Shown here piece after piece: positions 22,419 to 32,654 of a DNA stretch of 64,000 bases (its first letter is position 1; every line of letters begins with the position of its first letter). The notes under the pieces were generated by a model. That model had not been told where the DNA came from. It made no database searches and worked only from the letters and a program-made list of their open reading frames with translations. Source of the DNA: an uncultured Pelagibacteraceae bacterium (GTDB lineage Bacteria; Pseudomonadota; Alphaproteobacteria; Pelagibacterales; Pelagibacteraceae); NCBI GenBank assembly GCA_902524535.1, contig CABZDR010000001.1, positions 541,496-605,495 on the forward strand. Reading direction: 5' to 3'. The position numbers were made by a program, and so were the translations under genes.

Positions 22419-23045
22419 ATGAATCAAAAAAACTCACTAGGGCTTAATAATTGCTTTTTAGATCTAGATAACCCATTTGAACTATTTCAAAAATGGTTTG
22501 AGGAAGCTAAAAAAAAAGAAATTAATGATCCGAATGCTTTAGCACTCGGTACTGCAAATAAAGAGGGTATTCCCTCAGTAAGAATGGTTCTACTTAAAGA
22601 TCATAGTGAAAAAGGATTTGTTTTTTATACAAATCTAAATAGTCAGAAAGGAAACGAAATTAAAGAAAATCCAAATGCTACAATGTGCTTCCATTGGAAA
22701 AGTTTACTAAGACAAATAAGGATAGTTGGAACGTTGAAACAAGTAGATGATCAAACTGCTGACGAGTATTATAACACTAGAGCATATGATAGCAGAATAG
22801 GTGCTTGGGCTTCAAAACAAAGCAGCATTCTCCAAACCAGAGATGAACTTTTATATGCTTTAGAGAATTATAAAAAAAAATATAATGATAAAGACAATGT
22901 ACCAAGACCAAGTCACTGGTCTGGTTGGAATTTAATACCTTACTCGATTGAATTTTGGCTAGATGGAGATAATAGAATACATGAAAGATTAAAGTACTCT
23001 TTAGATAAAGATGGTAGTTGGATAAAGAGTCTTTTAAGTCCCTAA
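22419..23045 (+). CDS. pdxH: Pyridoxamine/pyridoxine 5-phosphate oxidase PdxH
   Basis: The 208-residue FMN enzyme shows the PdxH blocks DPNALALGTA, PSVRMVLLKD, GFVFYTNLNSQKG and the C-terminal IEFWLDGDNRIHERLKY. It oxidises PNP/PMP to PLP. It overlaps the convergent ispB-like gene by four bases. The nearby dxs product also feeds the DXP-dependent PLP route, but no other PLP gene is present here. Confidence 0.97.
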   Translation: MNQKNSLGLNNCFLDLDNPFELFQKWFEEAKKKEINDPNALALGTANKEGIPSVRMVLLKDHSEKGFVFYTNLNSQKGNEIKENPNATMCFHWKSLLRQIRIVGTLKQVDDQTADEYYNTRAYDSRIGAWASKQSSILQTRDELLYALENYKKKYNDKDNVPRPSHWSGWNLIPYSIEFWLDGDNRIHERLKYSLDKDGSWIKSLLSP

Positions 23046-24055
23046 AAATCCCTTGACAAACTAAATGAAGTTAAATTTTCAAGAATATTTCTTTCATTAC
23101 AGTCTTTAAATATTGATAACGAGTTTGACGCTAATTTTATGTAATGATTTGCTTTTTGATAACATTCTTTAATAATTTCATATTTTTTAATTAAAGATAA
23201 TGTATAATTAAAATTATTTTCATCTCTACTATTTTTTAAAAAAATACCTTTGAGGCTTTCCTTTTCTTTAAGATTTGCTTTTTGAAATAACAAGATTATT
23301 GGTAGAGTAATTTTCCCTTCATAAAAATCTTTGCCAATTTTTTTTCCAAATAATTTTGACTCAGAATTGTAATCTAAAGTATCATCAGCTATTTGAAACG
23401 TTAATCCCAAATTTCTTCCGTAAAATTCCAAAGCCTCCTTCTCTTTTGATGTCACATCTGACAAAATTGCACCAACTTTGGTAGCTGCTGCAAATAATTC
23501 AGCGGTTTTCGCAGATATTATTCTTAAATAAGTTTCCTCCAACATATCCACCTCACCTCTATGTTGCAATTGAAGAACTTCTCCTTGAGCAATCTTTGAG
23601 GAAGTTGAGGATAATAATTTTAAGACCTCAATATTTCCATCATCTACCATCATTTCAAAACATCTACTAAGTAAATAATCTCCAACTAAAACAGAGGATT
23701 GGTTATCCCAAACTTTATTTAAAGTTTCTTTACCTCTTCTAATAGATCCATTATCTATCACATCATCATGCATTAGAGTTGCAGAATGAATAAGTTCTAC
23801 ACAAGCAGCTAAATTTATGTCTCTAGTTCCTTTTGAATATCCACATAATTTCGAGGAACCTAAAGTAAGTAAAGCCCTCAATCTTTTTCCACCTGTATCA
23901 AGGTGATACTTTGTCATTTTACGAACCAAGTCGACATTGCTCTCTAATTTAGACTTTATTTTTTCTTCAACTAACATCAATCTATCTTCAACTGAATTTT
24001 TAAGTTGAAAATATGAATTATTAATTTTATTTTTTAGTTGTATGACACTTCCCAT
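23042..24055 (-). CDS. ispB: Long-chain polyprenyl diphosphate synthase
   Basis: The 337-residue trans-prenyltransferase has HDDVIDNGSIRRGK (first aspartate-rich motif without the IspA-type insertion) and DDTLDYNSE (second motif), with GGKRLRALLTLGS upstream. The compact first motif and length indicate a long-chain synthase making the ubiquinone side chain (octaprenyl or decaprenyl); chain length cannot be read reliably. It stands alone on the minus strand, divergent from the S49 peptidase gene. Confidence 0.9.
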   Translation of the reverse strand: MGSVIQLKNKINNSYFQLKNSVEDRLMLVEEKIKSKLESNVDLVRKMTKYHLDTGGKRLRALLTLGSSKLCGYSKGTRDINLAACVELIHSATLMHDDVIDNGSIRRGKETLNKVWDNQSSVLVGDYLLSRCFEMMVDDGNIEVLKLLSSTSSKIAQGEVLQLQHRGEVDMLEETYLRIISAKTAELFAAATKVGAILSDVTSKEKEALEFYGRNLGLTFQIADDTLDYNSESKLFGKKIGKDFYEGKITLPIILLFQKANLKEKESLKGIFLKNSRDENNFNYTLSLIKKYEIIKECYQKANHYIKLASNSLSIFKDCNERNILENLTSFSLSRDF

Positions 24056-24100
24056 TTATCAAGCAAATTAGTACAATAAGTTGCTTTTGATACTTATCAA

Positions 24101-24128
24101 TTGACGCACCTGAATCTTCAATTATAAG
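24101..24128 (+). promoter_or_regulatory. Candidate sigma-70 promoter for the S49 peptidase-glyQS-ppdK unit
   Basis: TTGACG (24101-24106) and TATAAG (24123-24128) are 16 bases apart in the divergent gap between ispB and the peptidase gene, pointing toward the latter. The predicted start near 24135 gives a leader of about 34 bases. It is one of the better -35/-10 matches in the window. Confidence 0.45.
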
Positions 24129-24168
24129 GTGTCTTTATATTCTTAAAAAAATTCTATAAATATTTAAA

Positions 24169-24975
24169 ATGCTCTCTTTTTTTAAAAAGAAAAAAATAAT
24201 TCCACATATAAAGTTAAGTGGTGTAATCGGAAATGTTGGTAAATTTAAACAAGGTATAGATTTTTCTGGCCAAGAAGAGATTATTTCAAAAGCTTTTTCG
24301 GTTAAAAAAGCACCATGTGTCGCTATCACAATAAATTCTCCTGGAGGCTCTCCAGTCCAATCACATTTAATTTATAGCCTAATTAGACAACAAGCAAAAA
24401 AAAACAAAAAGAAAGTAATTGTTTTTGCCGAAGATGTAGCTGCTTCAGGAGGATATCTAATAGCATGTGCTGGAGATGAAATTTACGCAAACTCGAGCTC
24501 AATTATAGGCTCGATAGGAGTTATCTACTCTTCTTTTGGTTTTACTGAATTGATAAAAAAGATAGGTGTTGAGAGAAGAGTGCATACTGCTGGAAAAAAT
24601 AAAAGCACATTAGACCCATTTCTAGATGAAAAAAAAGAGGACATTGAAAGATTAAAAAATATTCAATTAGATTTACATAAAGATTTCATAGAGGTAGTCG
24701 AAAGAAGCAGATCAACAAAACTTAAAAAATCTGAAGTAGAATTATTTTCAGGTGAATTTTGGTCAGGTAGAAAAGCCAAAGATCTTGGTTTAATAGATGA
24801 GATAGGAAATGCAAATCAGGTATTAAGAGAAAAATTTGGAGAAGATGTTATTATTAAAAAATTTGAAAAATCAAAAAGTTGGCTTAGTAAAAAATTATCG
24901 TCTTCAAGTGACCATGTCGATCAATTATCAAATATATTAGAGGAAAAATCAGTTTGGCAAAAATATGGCCTCTAA
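24169..24975 (+). CDS. S49 family serine peptidase (SohB/SppA-like)
   Basis: The 268-residue protein has the S49 core: [10 protein letters not shown] oxyanion region, [18 protein letters not shown] with the nucleophilic Ser, and a Lys in the [12 protein letters not shown] segment that fits the Ser-Lys dyad. Such peptidases cleave signal-peptide remnants or membrane peptides. There is no clear signal peptide; the N-terminus MLSFFKKKK is short and basic, so membrane association is uncertain. The end overlaps the glyQ start by 11 bases, placing it in one operon with glycyl-tRNA synthetase. Confidence 0.88.
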   Translation: MLSFFKKKKIIPHIKLSGVIGNVGKFKQGIDFSGQEEIISKAFSVKKAPCVAITINSPGGSPVQSHLIYSLIRQQAKKNKKKVIVFAEDVAASGGYLIACAGDEIYANSSSIIGSIGVIYSSFGFTELIKKIGVERRVHTAGKNKSTLDPFLDEKKEDIERLKNIQLDLHKDFIEVVERSRSTKLKKSEVELFSGEFWSGRKAKDLGLIDEIGNANQVLREKFGEDVIIKKFEKSKSWLSKKLSSSSDHVDQLSNILEEKSVWQKYGL

Positions 24976-25846
24976 AAAAAATAAAAAAAAACTAAAATTT
25001 CAAACTTTCCAAGATACAATTATTAATCTTCAAAAGTTTTGGAGCAAAAATGGATGTGTAATTTTGCAACCTTATGATTTGGAAGTTGGGGCTGGAACAT
25101 TTCACCCAGCTACTACTTTAAGATCACTCGGGCCTAAGCCATGGAAAGCAGCATATGTTCAACCTTCACGAAGGCCTACAGATGGAAGATATGGAGATAA
25201 TCCAAATAGACTTCAGCATTATTATCAATTCCAAGTTATAATAAAACCCTCTCCATTAAATATTAAAAAACTTTATTTAAATAGTTTGTCAGTAATAGGA
25301 ATTAATCATAAAGATCACGATATTAGATTTGTTGAAGATGATTGGGAAAGCCCAACTCTAGGAGCCGCAGGTCTTGGGTGGGAAGTATGGTGTGATGGAA
25401 TGGAAATATCTCAATTTACATATTTTCAACAAATGGCAGGTTTCGAATGTAAACCAGTGTCTGTGGAGATAACCTACGGCCTTGAAAGAATTTGTATGTT
25501 TACTCAGCAGAAAAAAAATGTTTATGATTTAGTTTGGAATGATGATGGTATTGATTACAGGAAAGTTTTTCATCAATCAGAAAAAGAATTCTCAGCTTAT
25601 AACTTTGAGCATGCTAATATAGAAAATTTATTTAAAATATTTGATATGCATGAGAGTGAGGCAAAATCATTAGTTGAAAAAAATATATCTTTACCTGCAT
25701 ACGATCAATGTTTGAAAGCAAGTCATATATTTAATGTATTAGATGCTCGTGGAGCAATCAGTGTTGCTCAAAGAGCAGAATATATTGGTCGAATAAGAGA
25801 AATCACAAAACAAGCTGCTACAATTTGGGTAGAGTCGCAAACATAA
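24965..25846 (+). CDS. glyQ: Glycyl-tRNA synthetase alpha subunit GlyQ
   Basis: The 293-residue class II synthetase subunit has [44 protein letters not shown] and [12 protein letters not shown], all diagnostic of GlyQ of the bacterial alpha2beta2 type. It carries the catalytic site for glycine activation. glyS starts at the base after its stop codon, as expected for stoichiometric expression. Confidence 0.98.
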   Translation: MASKKNKKKLKFQTFQDTIINLQKFWSKNGCVILQPYDLEVGAGTFHPATTLRSLGPKPWKAAYVQPSRRPTDGRYGDNPNRLQHYYQFQVIIKPSPLNIKKLYLNSLSVIGINHKDHDIRFVEDDWESPTLGAAGLGWEVWCDGMEISQFTYFQQMAGFECKPVSVEITYGLERICMFTQQKKNVYDLVWNDDGIDYRKVFHQSEKEFSAYNFEHANIENLFKIFDMHESEAKSLVEKNISLPAYDQCLKASHIFNVLDARGAISVAQRAEYIGRIREITKQAATIWVESQT

Positions 25847-27919
25847 ATGTCAGAATTTTTTTTAGAGCTATTTAGTGAAGAAATTCCAGCAGGCTTACAG
25901 AAAAATTTAAGAGAAAAAATTTTTGAAGACTTTAAAAATTTATTTGAGGAAAAATCAATTAAATCAAAAAAAAATTTTTCTTTTTCAACTCCAAATAGAT
26001 TAGTTTTAGTTTTTGAAGGGCTAGATAAACAAATTAAAATTAAATCTAAAGAGATTAAAGGCCCTAAAACTAGCGCTCCAGATCAAGCGTTGGAGGGTTT
26101 TTTGAGATCAAACGAAATTGACAAAAAGGATTTATTTAAAAAAAAAACTGAAAAGGGCGAATTTTATTTTTACAAAACTGTAGCTACTTCATTAAAAACA
26201 CATGACTTGCTCACTGAATTCATTCCAAAAATTTTGAGCAATTATCAATGGAAAAAATCAATGAAATGGGGTGAATTTGATTTAAATTGGGGAAGGCCAT
26301 TAAAATCAATTTTATCAATATTTGATAAAAAAATTGTAAGTTTTAAATTTCACCATTTAGCTTCTTCGAATTGTACTTTTTTAGATAAAGATTTTGAGGA
26401 TAAAAAAAGATCTTTTGAAAATTTTAAGAAATATGAAAAATTTTTTGAGGATAATGGAGTTATTATTAATCAAAATAAAAGATTAAAAATAATCAATAAA
26501 TCTTTTTTAAAGATATTACGAAAAAAAGGATTAAAAGTTAATGAAAATCCTAAATTAATGGATGAGGTTGTAAATATAGTAGATAGCCCAAATGTTTTAT
26601 TTTGCAAATTTGATAAAAAATTTTTGTCAGTTCCTAAAGAGATTTTGATCTTAACAATGGAGTCTCACCAGAAATATTTTCCAACATTTAATAATAAAAT
26701 TGAAATTACAAATGAATTTATAATTGTAACAAATAAAAAAGATAAAAAAGGACTTATTAAAATAGGTAATGAAAGAGTAGTTGATGCAAGACTAAGCGAT
26801 GCAGAATTCTTTTGGAATAAAGATAAAACTCAAAATTTAGTAAAAAAAGTGTCAGAATTAAAATCAATGAATTTTTTTAAAGGTCTTGGATCTTATTTTG
26901 ACAAAGTACAACGAATGAGAAAAATTGGTGGAATGATCTCAGATGAATTATTAATTAGTAAGGAAAAAGTTGAGTTGTTAGCATCTATCTGCAAGACCGA
27001 TCTTACCTCTGATCTTGTTAGAGAATTTCCGGAACTTCAAGGACTTATGGGAGGATATTTTTCTGAGCATCAAGGATTTGATAAAGATATTTCTTTAGCT
27101 ATTTCTGAACAATATTTACCAGTAGGCCTTAATTCAATCGTACCAAAAAAACCATTCAGTATTGCATTATCAATTACAGATAAGATTGACACCTTAGTGG
27201 GCTTTTTTGGTATAAATGAAAAACCTACAAGTTCAAAAGATCCATTAGCATTAAGGAGAATTGCCTTAGGTATAATAAGAACCATCGTTGAAAATAAAAA
27301 GAATTTAAAAATAAATGATCTTTTAAATTATTCTTCACGCCTTTACAATGACCAAGGATACAATCTTGTTAATAAAGATTTACAAAATGAATTACATGGT
27401 TTCTTAAAAGATAGATTTAGATACTATCTTAAAGAAAAAGAAATACGTTACGATATAATCGAAGCAATATTATCATCATTTTCATTAAATAAATTATTTT
27501 CATCTTTTGAAAAAGCAAGGTGTCTTAACAAGGTAATTAACAACCAAATTGGTATAGATATTAACTCTAGCTATAAAAGAGCTTCTAACATTCTAGATCA
27601 TGAGATGAAAAATAATAAAATTGAAATAAATGATACAACTGATCCTGGTATTTTTAAAAGTGAATTTGAAAAAAACTTATACAAAAAAATAAATTATATT
27701 AAAAAATATTATTCTAATATAAATAGTGATGAAAACTATGAGAAATCATTATTAATTTTAGCTGAAACTAAAAAAGAAGTTTTTGATTTTTTTGATAACG
27801 TGAAAGTTAATGAGGATAATGAAACTTTAAGAAAAAATCGTTTGGAACTTATTAGTATGTTATGTAAAACATTTCAAAATTATACAAATTTTCAATTTTT
27901 AAAAGTCAATAATGAATAA
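25847..27919 (+). CDS. glyS: Glycyl-tRNA synthetase beta subunit GlyS
   Basis: The 690-residue protein is the GlyS beta subunit. It opens with LELFSEEIPAGLQ, contains TPNRLVL, MKWGEFDLNWGRP, ESHQKYFP and TDLTSDLVREFPELQGLMGGYF, and ends with a C-terminal helical anticodon-binding-like region. It supplies tRNA binding for the GlyQ catalytic subunit. It abuts glyQ and overlaps ppdK by eight bases. The length is typical of the family (about 690). Confidence 0.97.
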   Translation: MSEFFLELFSEEIPAGLQKNLREKIFEDFKNLFEEKSIKSKKNFSFSTPNRLVLVFEGLDKQIKIKSKEIKGPKTSAPDQALEGFLRSNEIDKKDLFKKKTEKGEFYFYKTVATSLKTHDLLTEFIPKILSNYQWKKSMKWGEFDLNWGRPLKSILSIFDKKIVSFKFHHLASSNCTFLDKDFEDKKRSFENFKKYEKFFEDNGVIINQNKRLKIINKSFLKILRKKGLKVNENPKLMDEVVNIVDSPNVLFCKFDKKFLSVPKEILILTMESHQKYFPTFNNKIEITNEFIIVTNKKDKKGLIKIGNERVVDARLSDAEFFWNKDKTQNLVKKVSELKSMNFFKGLGSYFDKVQRMRKIGGMISDELLISKEKVELLASICKTDLTSDLVREFPELQGLMGGYFSEHQGFDKDISLAISEQYLPVGLNSIVPKKPFSIALSITDKIDTLVGFFGINEKPTSSKDPLALRRIALGIIRTIVENKKNLKINDLLNYSSRLYNDQGYNLVNKDLQNELHGFLKDRFRYYLKEKEIRYDIIEAILSSFSLNKLFSSFEKARCLNKVINNQIGIDINSSYKRASNILDHEMKNNKIEINDTTDPGIFKSEFEKNLYKKINYIKKYYSNINSDENYEKSLLILAETKKEVFDFFDNVKVNEDNETLRKNRLELISMLCKTFQNYTNFQFLKVNNE

Positions 27920-30581
27920 GTTGGTACTGAATTTTAAGTCTAAAGAATCAAAAAAGATAAAAAATCCAAAAAATTTTTTAGGCGGTAAAGGAGCTAATTT
28001 ATCTGAAATGGGAAGAATGGGTTTACCCGTACCTCCTGGTTTTACCATCTCAACAAAAGTTTGTGAAATTTTTTATAAAGATAAAAAAAAATTAAATTTA
28101 AAATTAATAAGGCAAATTAAGAGAGAAATTAAGATAATAGAAAAGGATGTATCAAAAAAATTTGGAGATTTAAAAAATCCCCTTCTTTTATCAGTTCGAT
28201 CTGGAGCAAGAGTTTCAATGCCAGGTATGATGGATACAATTCTAAACCTTGGACTAAATGATAAAACAGTAGATGCTTTAGCTAAGAAAACTTCGAACGG
28301 AAGATTTGCAAAAGATAGTTATAGGAGATTCATTCAAATGTATGGAAATGTGGTCATGGGTGTTGAAAGTTATTATTTTGAGGACCTAATAGAAAACTTC
28401 AAGTTAACTAAAGGTGTATTGTTAGACACAGATCTTGATGAACACGACTGGGATGATTTAATAAAAGACTTTAAAAATGTCGTTAAAGAAAAAACAAATA
28501 AAGATTTTCCTCAAGATGTGTTTGAACAGTTATTTGGAGCAATAAAAGCGGTATTTTTATCTTGGGAAAGTAATCGCGCAAAAGTTTATAGAAAATTAAA
28601 TCATATTCCAGTTGAGTGGGGAACTGCAGTAAATGTGCAGTCTATGGTATTTGGGAATATGGGTGATGATTGCGCTACAGGAGTAGTATTCACAAGAAAT
28701 CCCTCTAACGGATTTAATGAAATTTACGGAGAATATTTAATTAATGCACAAGGTGAAGATGTAGTTGCGGGAACAAGAACACCTCAATACATAACAAAAA
28801 AAGCCAAAAAAGATGCTAATACAAAAGAACTTTCAATGGAAGAATTTATGCCAAAAGTTTATAGAGAACTTGTAAATATCTTAAAGAGACTTGAAAATCA
28901 TTACAAAGATATGCAAGACGTTGAGTTTACAGTTGAAAATCAAAAACTTTGGATATTGCAGACTCGTTCCGGTAAAAGGACTTCAAAATCAGCTGTGAAA
29001 ATCGCAGTTGATATGGTTAAAGAAAAATTAATTTCAAAAAAAGATGCAGTTTTAAGAATTGATCCAAATGCATTAGACACTTTACTGCATCCTACACTAG
29101 ATGAAAAGAGCTCAATTAATATAATTGCCAATGGTCTACCAGCATCTCCAGGCGCAGCTAGTGGAAAAGCTGTTTTTACGTCAGAAGAAGCGGAAAGACT
29201 AAATGGAATGATGCAAGATACAATTTTGGTAAGAATAGAAACATCGCCAGAGGATATTCAAGGAATGCATGCTGCAAAGGGGATTTTAACTGCAAGAGGA
29301 GGGATGACAAGTCATGCTGCGGTTGTAGCAAGAGGAATGGGAAGACCTTGTGTTTCAGGATCAAGTGAAATTGATATTAATTATGATAAAAAGGTTTTTA
29401 AAACTAAGTTTGGAGAAGTAAAAGAGGGTGATACAATTACAATAGATGGTTCGACAGGAAGAGTTATTTTAGGAAATGTTTCTACGGTTAAGCCAGAAAT
29501 TTCTGGGGATTTTTCAAAGTTAATGGGATGGGCTGATAATATTAGAAAATTAAAAGTTAGAACAAATTCTGAAACTGCAATAGATACCAAAACAGCCAAA
29601 GATTTTGGGGCAGAAGGAATCGGTCTTTGCAGGACCGAGCACATGTTTTTCGATGAGGAAAGAATATTATCTGTAAGAGAAATGATTTTATCTAAAACAA
29701 AAGAAGATAGAGCTAAAGCTTTGAAAAAGCTTTTGCCACACCAAAAACAAGATTTTTCAAAAATATTTAAAATTATGCAAGGTTTACCAGTAACTGTAAG
29801 GTTACTAGATCCACCATTACATGAATTTTTACCAAAGTCTGATAAAGAAATTTTAGAGGTAGCGAATGCTGTTGACTCTGATAAAAAAGATGTAGAGTCA
29901 AGAATACTTGATCTCCACGAACAAAATCCTATGCTTGGACACAGAGGTTGTAGACTTGGTATTTCCTTCCCAGAAATTTATGAAATGCAATGTAGGGCAA
30001 TCTTTGAGGCTCTCTCAGATTTAAAAAAAAAAAAACAAAAAACAGCTCTTCCAGAAATAATGATTCCACTAGTATCCACTGAGGCAGAAATAAAAATAAT
30101 GAAAGATCTTGTGATCAATACTGCAAAAAAAGTTCAAAATGAAAATAAAATTAAGATAGAATTTTTAGTTGGAACTATGATTGAATTACCTAGAGCAGCT
30201 ATAAAAGCTAATGATTTAGCTAAACATGCAGAGTTTTTTAGCTTTGGAACGAATGATTTGACCCAAACCACCTTTGGTATAAGCAGAGATGATAGTGGAA
30301 AATTTTTAAATGATTATATCGATAATAAAGTTTTTAGTATTGATCCTTTTGTTTCAATTGATGAAGGTGTAAAGGATTTGGTTGAAATAGCTGTTGAAAA
30401 AGGAAAAGGTCAAAATAAAAAAATTAAATTAGGTATTTGTGGAGAACATGGTGGAGATCCCAAAAGTATATATTTTTGCTCAAAAGTTGGGTTAGATTAT
30501 GTATCTTGTTCGCCTTATAGAGTTCCTATAGCAAGATTAGCAGCTGCCCAAGCTGAGTTACTTAAAAACGAGGAAACTTAA
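27912..30581 (+). CDS. ppdK: Pyruvate, phosphate dikinase PpdK
   Basis: The 889-residue protein is full length. The N-terminal ATP-grasp domain has GGKGANLSEM and LLSVRSGARVSMPGMMDTILN, the central swivelling domain has the phospho-His loop GGMTSHAAVVARGMG, and the C-terminal barrel has FSFGTNDLTQTTFG and CGEHGGDP. It interconverts pyruvate and PEP using ATP/AMP and phosphate or pyrophosphate. It is the last gene of the glyQS operon and ends two bases from a convergent methyltransferase-like gene. Confidence 0.98.
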   Translation: MNKLVLNFKSKESKKIKNPKNFLGGKGANLSEMGRMGLPVPPGFTISTKVCEIFYKDKKKLNLKLIRQIKREIKIIEKDVSKKFGDLKNPLLLSVRSGARVSMPGMMDTILNLGLNDKTVDALAKKTSNGRFAKDSYRRFIQMYGNVVMGVESYYFEDLIENFKLTKGVLLDTDLDEHDWDDLIKDFKNVVKEKTNKDFPQDVFEQLFGAIKAVFLSWESNRAKVYRKLNHIPVEWGTAVNVQSMVFGNMGDDCATGVVFTRNPSNGFNEIYGEYLINAQGEDVVAGTRTPQYITKKAKKDANTKELSMEEFMPKVYRELVNILKRLENHYKDMQDVEFTVENQKLWILQTRSGKRTSKSAVKIAVDMVKEKLISKKDAVLRIDPNALDTLLHPTLDEKSSINIIANGLPASPGAASGKAVFTSEEAERLNGMMQDTILVRIETSPEDIQGMHAAKGILTARGGMTSHAAVVARGMGRPCVSGSSEIDINYDKKVFKTKFGEVKEGDTITIDGSTGRVILGNVSTVKPEISGDFSKLMGWADNIRKLKVRTNSETAIDTKTAKDFGAEGIGLCRTEHMFFDEERILSVREMILSKTKEDRAKALKKLLPHQKQDFSKIFKIMQGLPVTVRLLDPPLHEFLPKSDKEILEVANAVDSDKKDVESRILDLHEQNPMLGHRGCRLGISFPEIYEMQCRAIFEALSDLKKKKQKTALPEIMIPLVSTEAEIKIMKDLVINTAKKVQNENKIKIEFLVGTMIELPRAAIKANDLAKHAEFFSFGTNDLTQTTFGISRDDSGKFLNDYIDNKVFSIDPFVSIDEGVKDLVEIAVEKGKGQNKKIKLGICGEHGGDPKSIYFCSKVGLDYVSCSPYRVPIARLAAAQAELLKNEET

Positions 30582-30583
30582 TA

Positions 30584-31708
30584 TCAAAATTTAAAATGTT
30601 CTTCTACATATCCTCTTCTTAACCAATATAAATTTTTATTAAACTCTTTAGTCTTTATTTTAGAAAATAGATCACCTACTTTATTTTTATTGGACTCGTG
30701 ATTAATAGAATAAAAATATTTTGTATTTTCTCTGATAAAATCCACATATTTAATTTGTGACAACGTATCTATTTCAGTAAACGAATCTGAATTAAAAACT
30801 AAGTCGTATTTAGTTCTGTTATTGAACAAAAATTTTGGTGAAACTACTTTTATTTTATTTTCTAAGTTTTCCTTATTTTGAATTTGAGACTCATTTAATA
30901 TATTTTCTTCATTTAATACTCTTGATAAGTAATTCAATTGACATACTCGTGGTATTAACAAATCTGCAATCGTGAAATCTTTAATCCCAAATCTATAACA
31001 ATAATAAGCTGTCCGTCCCAATCCGCCTCCAATTTCTAATATACGTTTATAATTATTTTTCTTAGATATTTCTTTAATTTGATAGGCTTGATAAAGTGCT
31101 TGTATTTCTCTACTAGAAATTATTCCTTTTTGAGTTTTTACCCCTTTTTCTCCGGGAAAAACATTTTTAAATTTAAGTTCAATATTAATTTTTTTTTCTA
31201 TTTCACTAATAAGAACATCCAACGAAGTTTTTTTAAAAATTATTCTATATTGCTCTGGGTTGTTGTGTCTAAGTATCCCCAAAAATTCTCCGAAATTTAG
31301 TATTTTATCAATTAATAATTTGTCATTTTCAAAGTAATCAATATATCTTGGATTTTTTTTATTAAATTCACAATTATTATCAAAACCATAAAATAAATTA
31401 TATTTTGATGGATTATCTAAAATATCTTCAATTTTAGATTTATCTTTTTGAATTATTTCAATAATATTTTTATGAAACTTGTTAAAAATCTTTAACCATG
31501 AGCTGTCTTGATTAATCTCATCTGAATGATTGAAGATATCAAGAATATTTTTATAAAATTGATTAGATAGTTTTGTTTTTTTTTTAGAAATTTCAATTTC
31601 ATAATTTAATTTTAGTAGGGCCTTCCTATGAAAAAAATGATAATTTATTCCAAGATATTCACATAAATAATCTCGTAATTTTTGGTAAATTTTACTTTTT
31701 TTTATCAT
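30584..31708 (-). CDS. Putative sugar O-methyltransferase (class I SAM fold)
   Basis: About 374 residues from the ATG at 31708; a TTG at 31762 would add 18. The central part has the SAM-binding motif RILEIGGGLGRTAYYCYRFG, then a DFTIADLLIP acidic strand and a YDLVFNSDSFTEI strand, the pattern of the putative sugar O-methyltransferase family found near glycan genes. The N-terminal 200 residues are helical and very Lys/Asn/Ile-rich, without a recognised motif. It follows nadC on the minus strand and could be co-transcribed, though nothing links it to NAD synthesis. The substrate is unknown. Confidence 0.65.
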   Translation of the reverse strand: MIKKSKIYQKLRDYLCEYLGINYHFFHRKALLKLNYEIEISKKKTKLSNQFYKNILDIFNHSDEINQDSSWLKIFNKFHKNIIEIIQKDKSKIEDILDNPSKYNLFYGFDNNCEFNKKNPRYIDYFENDKLLIDKILNFGEFLGILRHNNPEQYRIIFKKTSLDVLISEIEKKINIELKFKNVFPGEKGVKTQKGIISSREIQALYQAYQIKEISKKNNYKRILEIGGGLGRTAYYCYRFGIKDFTIADLLIPRVCQLNYLSRVLNEENILNESQIQNKENLENKIKVVSPKFLFNNRTKYDLVFNSDSFTEIDTLSQIKYVDFIRENTKYFYSINHESNKNKVGDLFSKIKTKEFNKNLYWLRRGYVEEHFKF

Positions 31709-31814
31709 AGCTATTAAAAGTTCATTTAAATTGAAATGATGAGTTATACTATACAATTGCAATTCAGTTACACAAGTATAATTGAAAAATTTAGATACAA
31801 TTTTTTCTGAAAGT

Positions 31815-32648
31815 CTAAAACTCTATTTTAAAATCAACAGCAGGAGCGCTGTGTGTAATGCTGCCAATTGATATTCTGTCAACTCCAGTAGATACAATTG
31901 ACTTAACCCTTTTTAGGTTAATATTTCCAGACGCTTCAGTTTCATAATATTTTTTGGCAATTTTTACGCCTGCTCTAAGCGTTTCAATATTCATATTATC
32001 AAATAAAACTGTATTAAATTGTAAGCCAATTATTTTTTTTAGTTGTTTTAAATTGTCAACTTCAACAGTAATTTTTTTATTTTTTTTAATCTTTATTGCT
32101 GATTTAACAAAATCTTTTAAATCTTCGATTGCAATATGATTATCTTTAATCAAGTATTCATCGCTCAAATTAAATCTATGATTTGTCCCCCCTCCCAACC
32201 TTACAGCATATTTTTGAATTACTCTTAAATTTGGAATAGTCTTTCTTGTGCAACAAACTTTACATTTTTTTTTAGTTAATTTAACAAATTGATTAGTTAG
32301 TGTTGCAATGCCCGAAATGTGTGACAAGAAATTTAAAGCAACTCTTTCTGCAATTAAGATATTTTTAGCATTCCCTTGAATAATTGCAATTACAGAATTT
32401 TTTTTTACAAATGATCCATCTTTTTTTTTGATTATAAACTTAATTTGATTATCAATTAAATAAAAAGCTTTTTTTGCAAACATTAAGCCTCCTATTACAG
32501 CTTTTTGATTTGATTTTACTTTAGCCTTAATAATTTTATTACTTTTAATTAAATTTGATGTGATATCCCCTGATGGATGTAAGTCTTCATGAAGAGCTGT
32601 TTTTACTGTGTTCTTGATAAAACTATCATTAAGTTTAATTTTAGGCAC
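31815..32648 (-). CDS. nadC: Quinolinate phosphoribosyltransferase NadC
   Basis: The 277-residue protein has ALHEDLHPSGDITS at the N-terminus, AERVALNFLSHISGIAT, CTRKTIPNLRVIQKYAVRLGGGTNHR, KDNHI and the closing DRISIGSITHSAPAVDFKI. It converts quinolinate and PRPP to nicotinate mononucleotide. It lies six bases after nadA on the same strand. NadB (L-aspartate oxidase), usually beside nadA and nadC, is not in this cluster. Confidence 0.97.
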   Translation of the reverse strand: MPKIKLNDSFIKNTVKTALHEDLHPSGDITSNLIKSNKIIKAKVKSNQKAVIGGLMFAKKAFYLIDNQIKFIIKKKDGSFVKKNSVIAIIQGNAKNILIAERVALNFLSHISGIATLTNQFVKLTKKKCKVCCTRKTIPNLRVIQKYAVRLGGGTNHRFNLSDEYLIKDNHIAIEDLKDFVKSAIKIKKNKKITVEVDNLKQLKKIIGLQFNTVLFDNMNIETLRAGVKIAKKYYETEASGNINLKRVKSIVSTGVDRISIGSITHSAPAVDFKIEF

Positions 32649-32654
32649 AAATTG

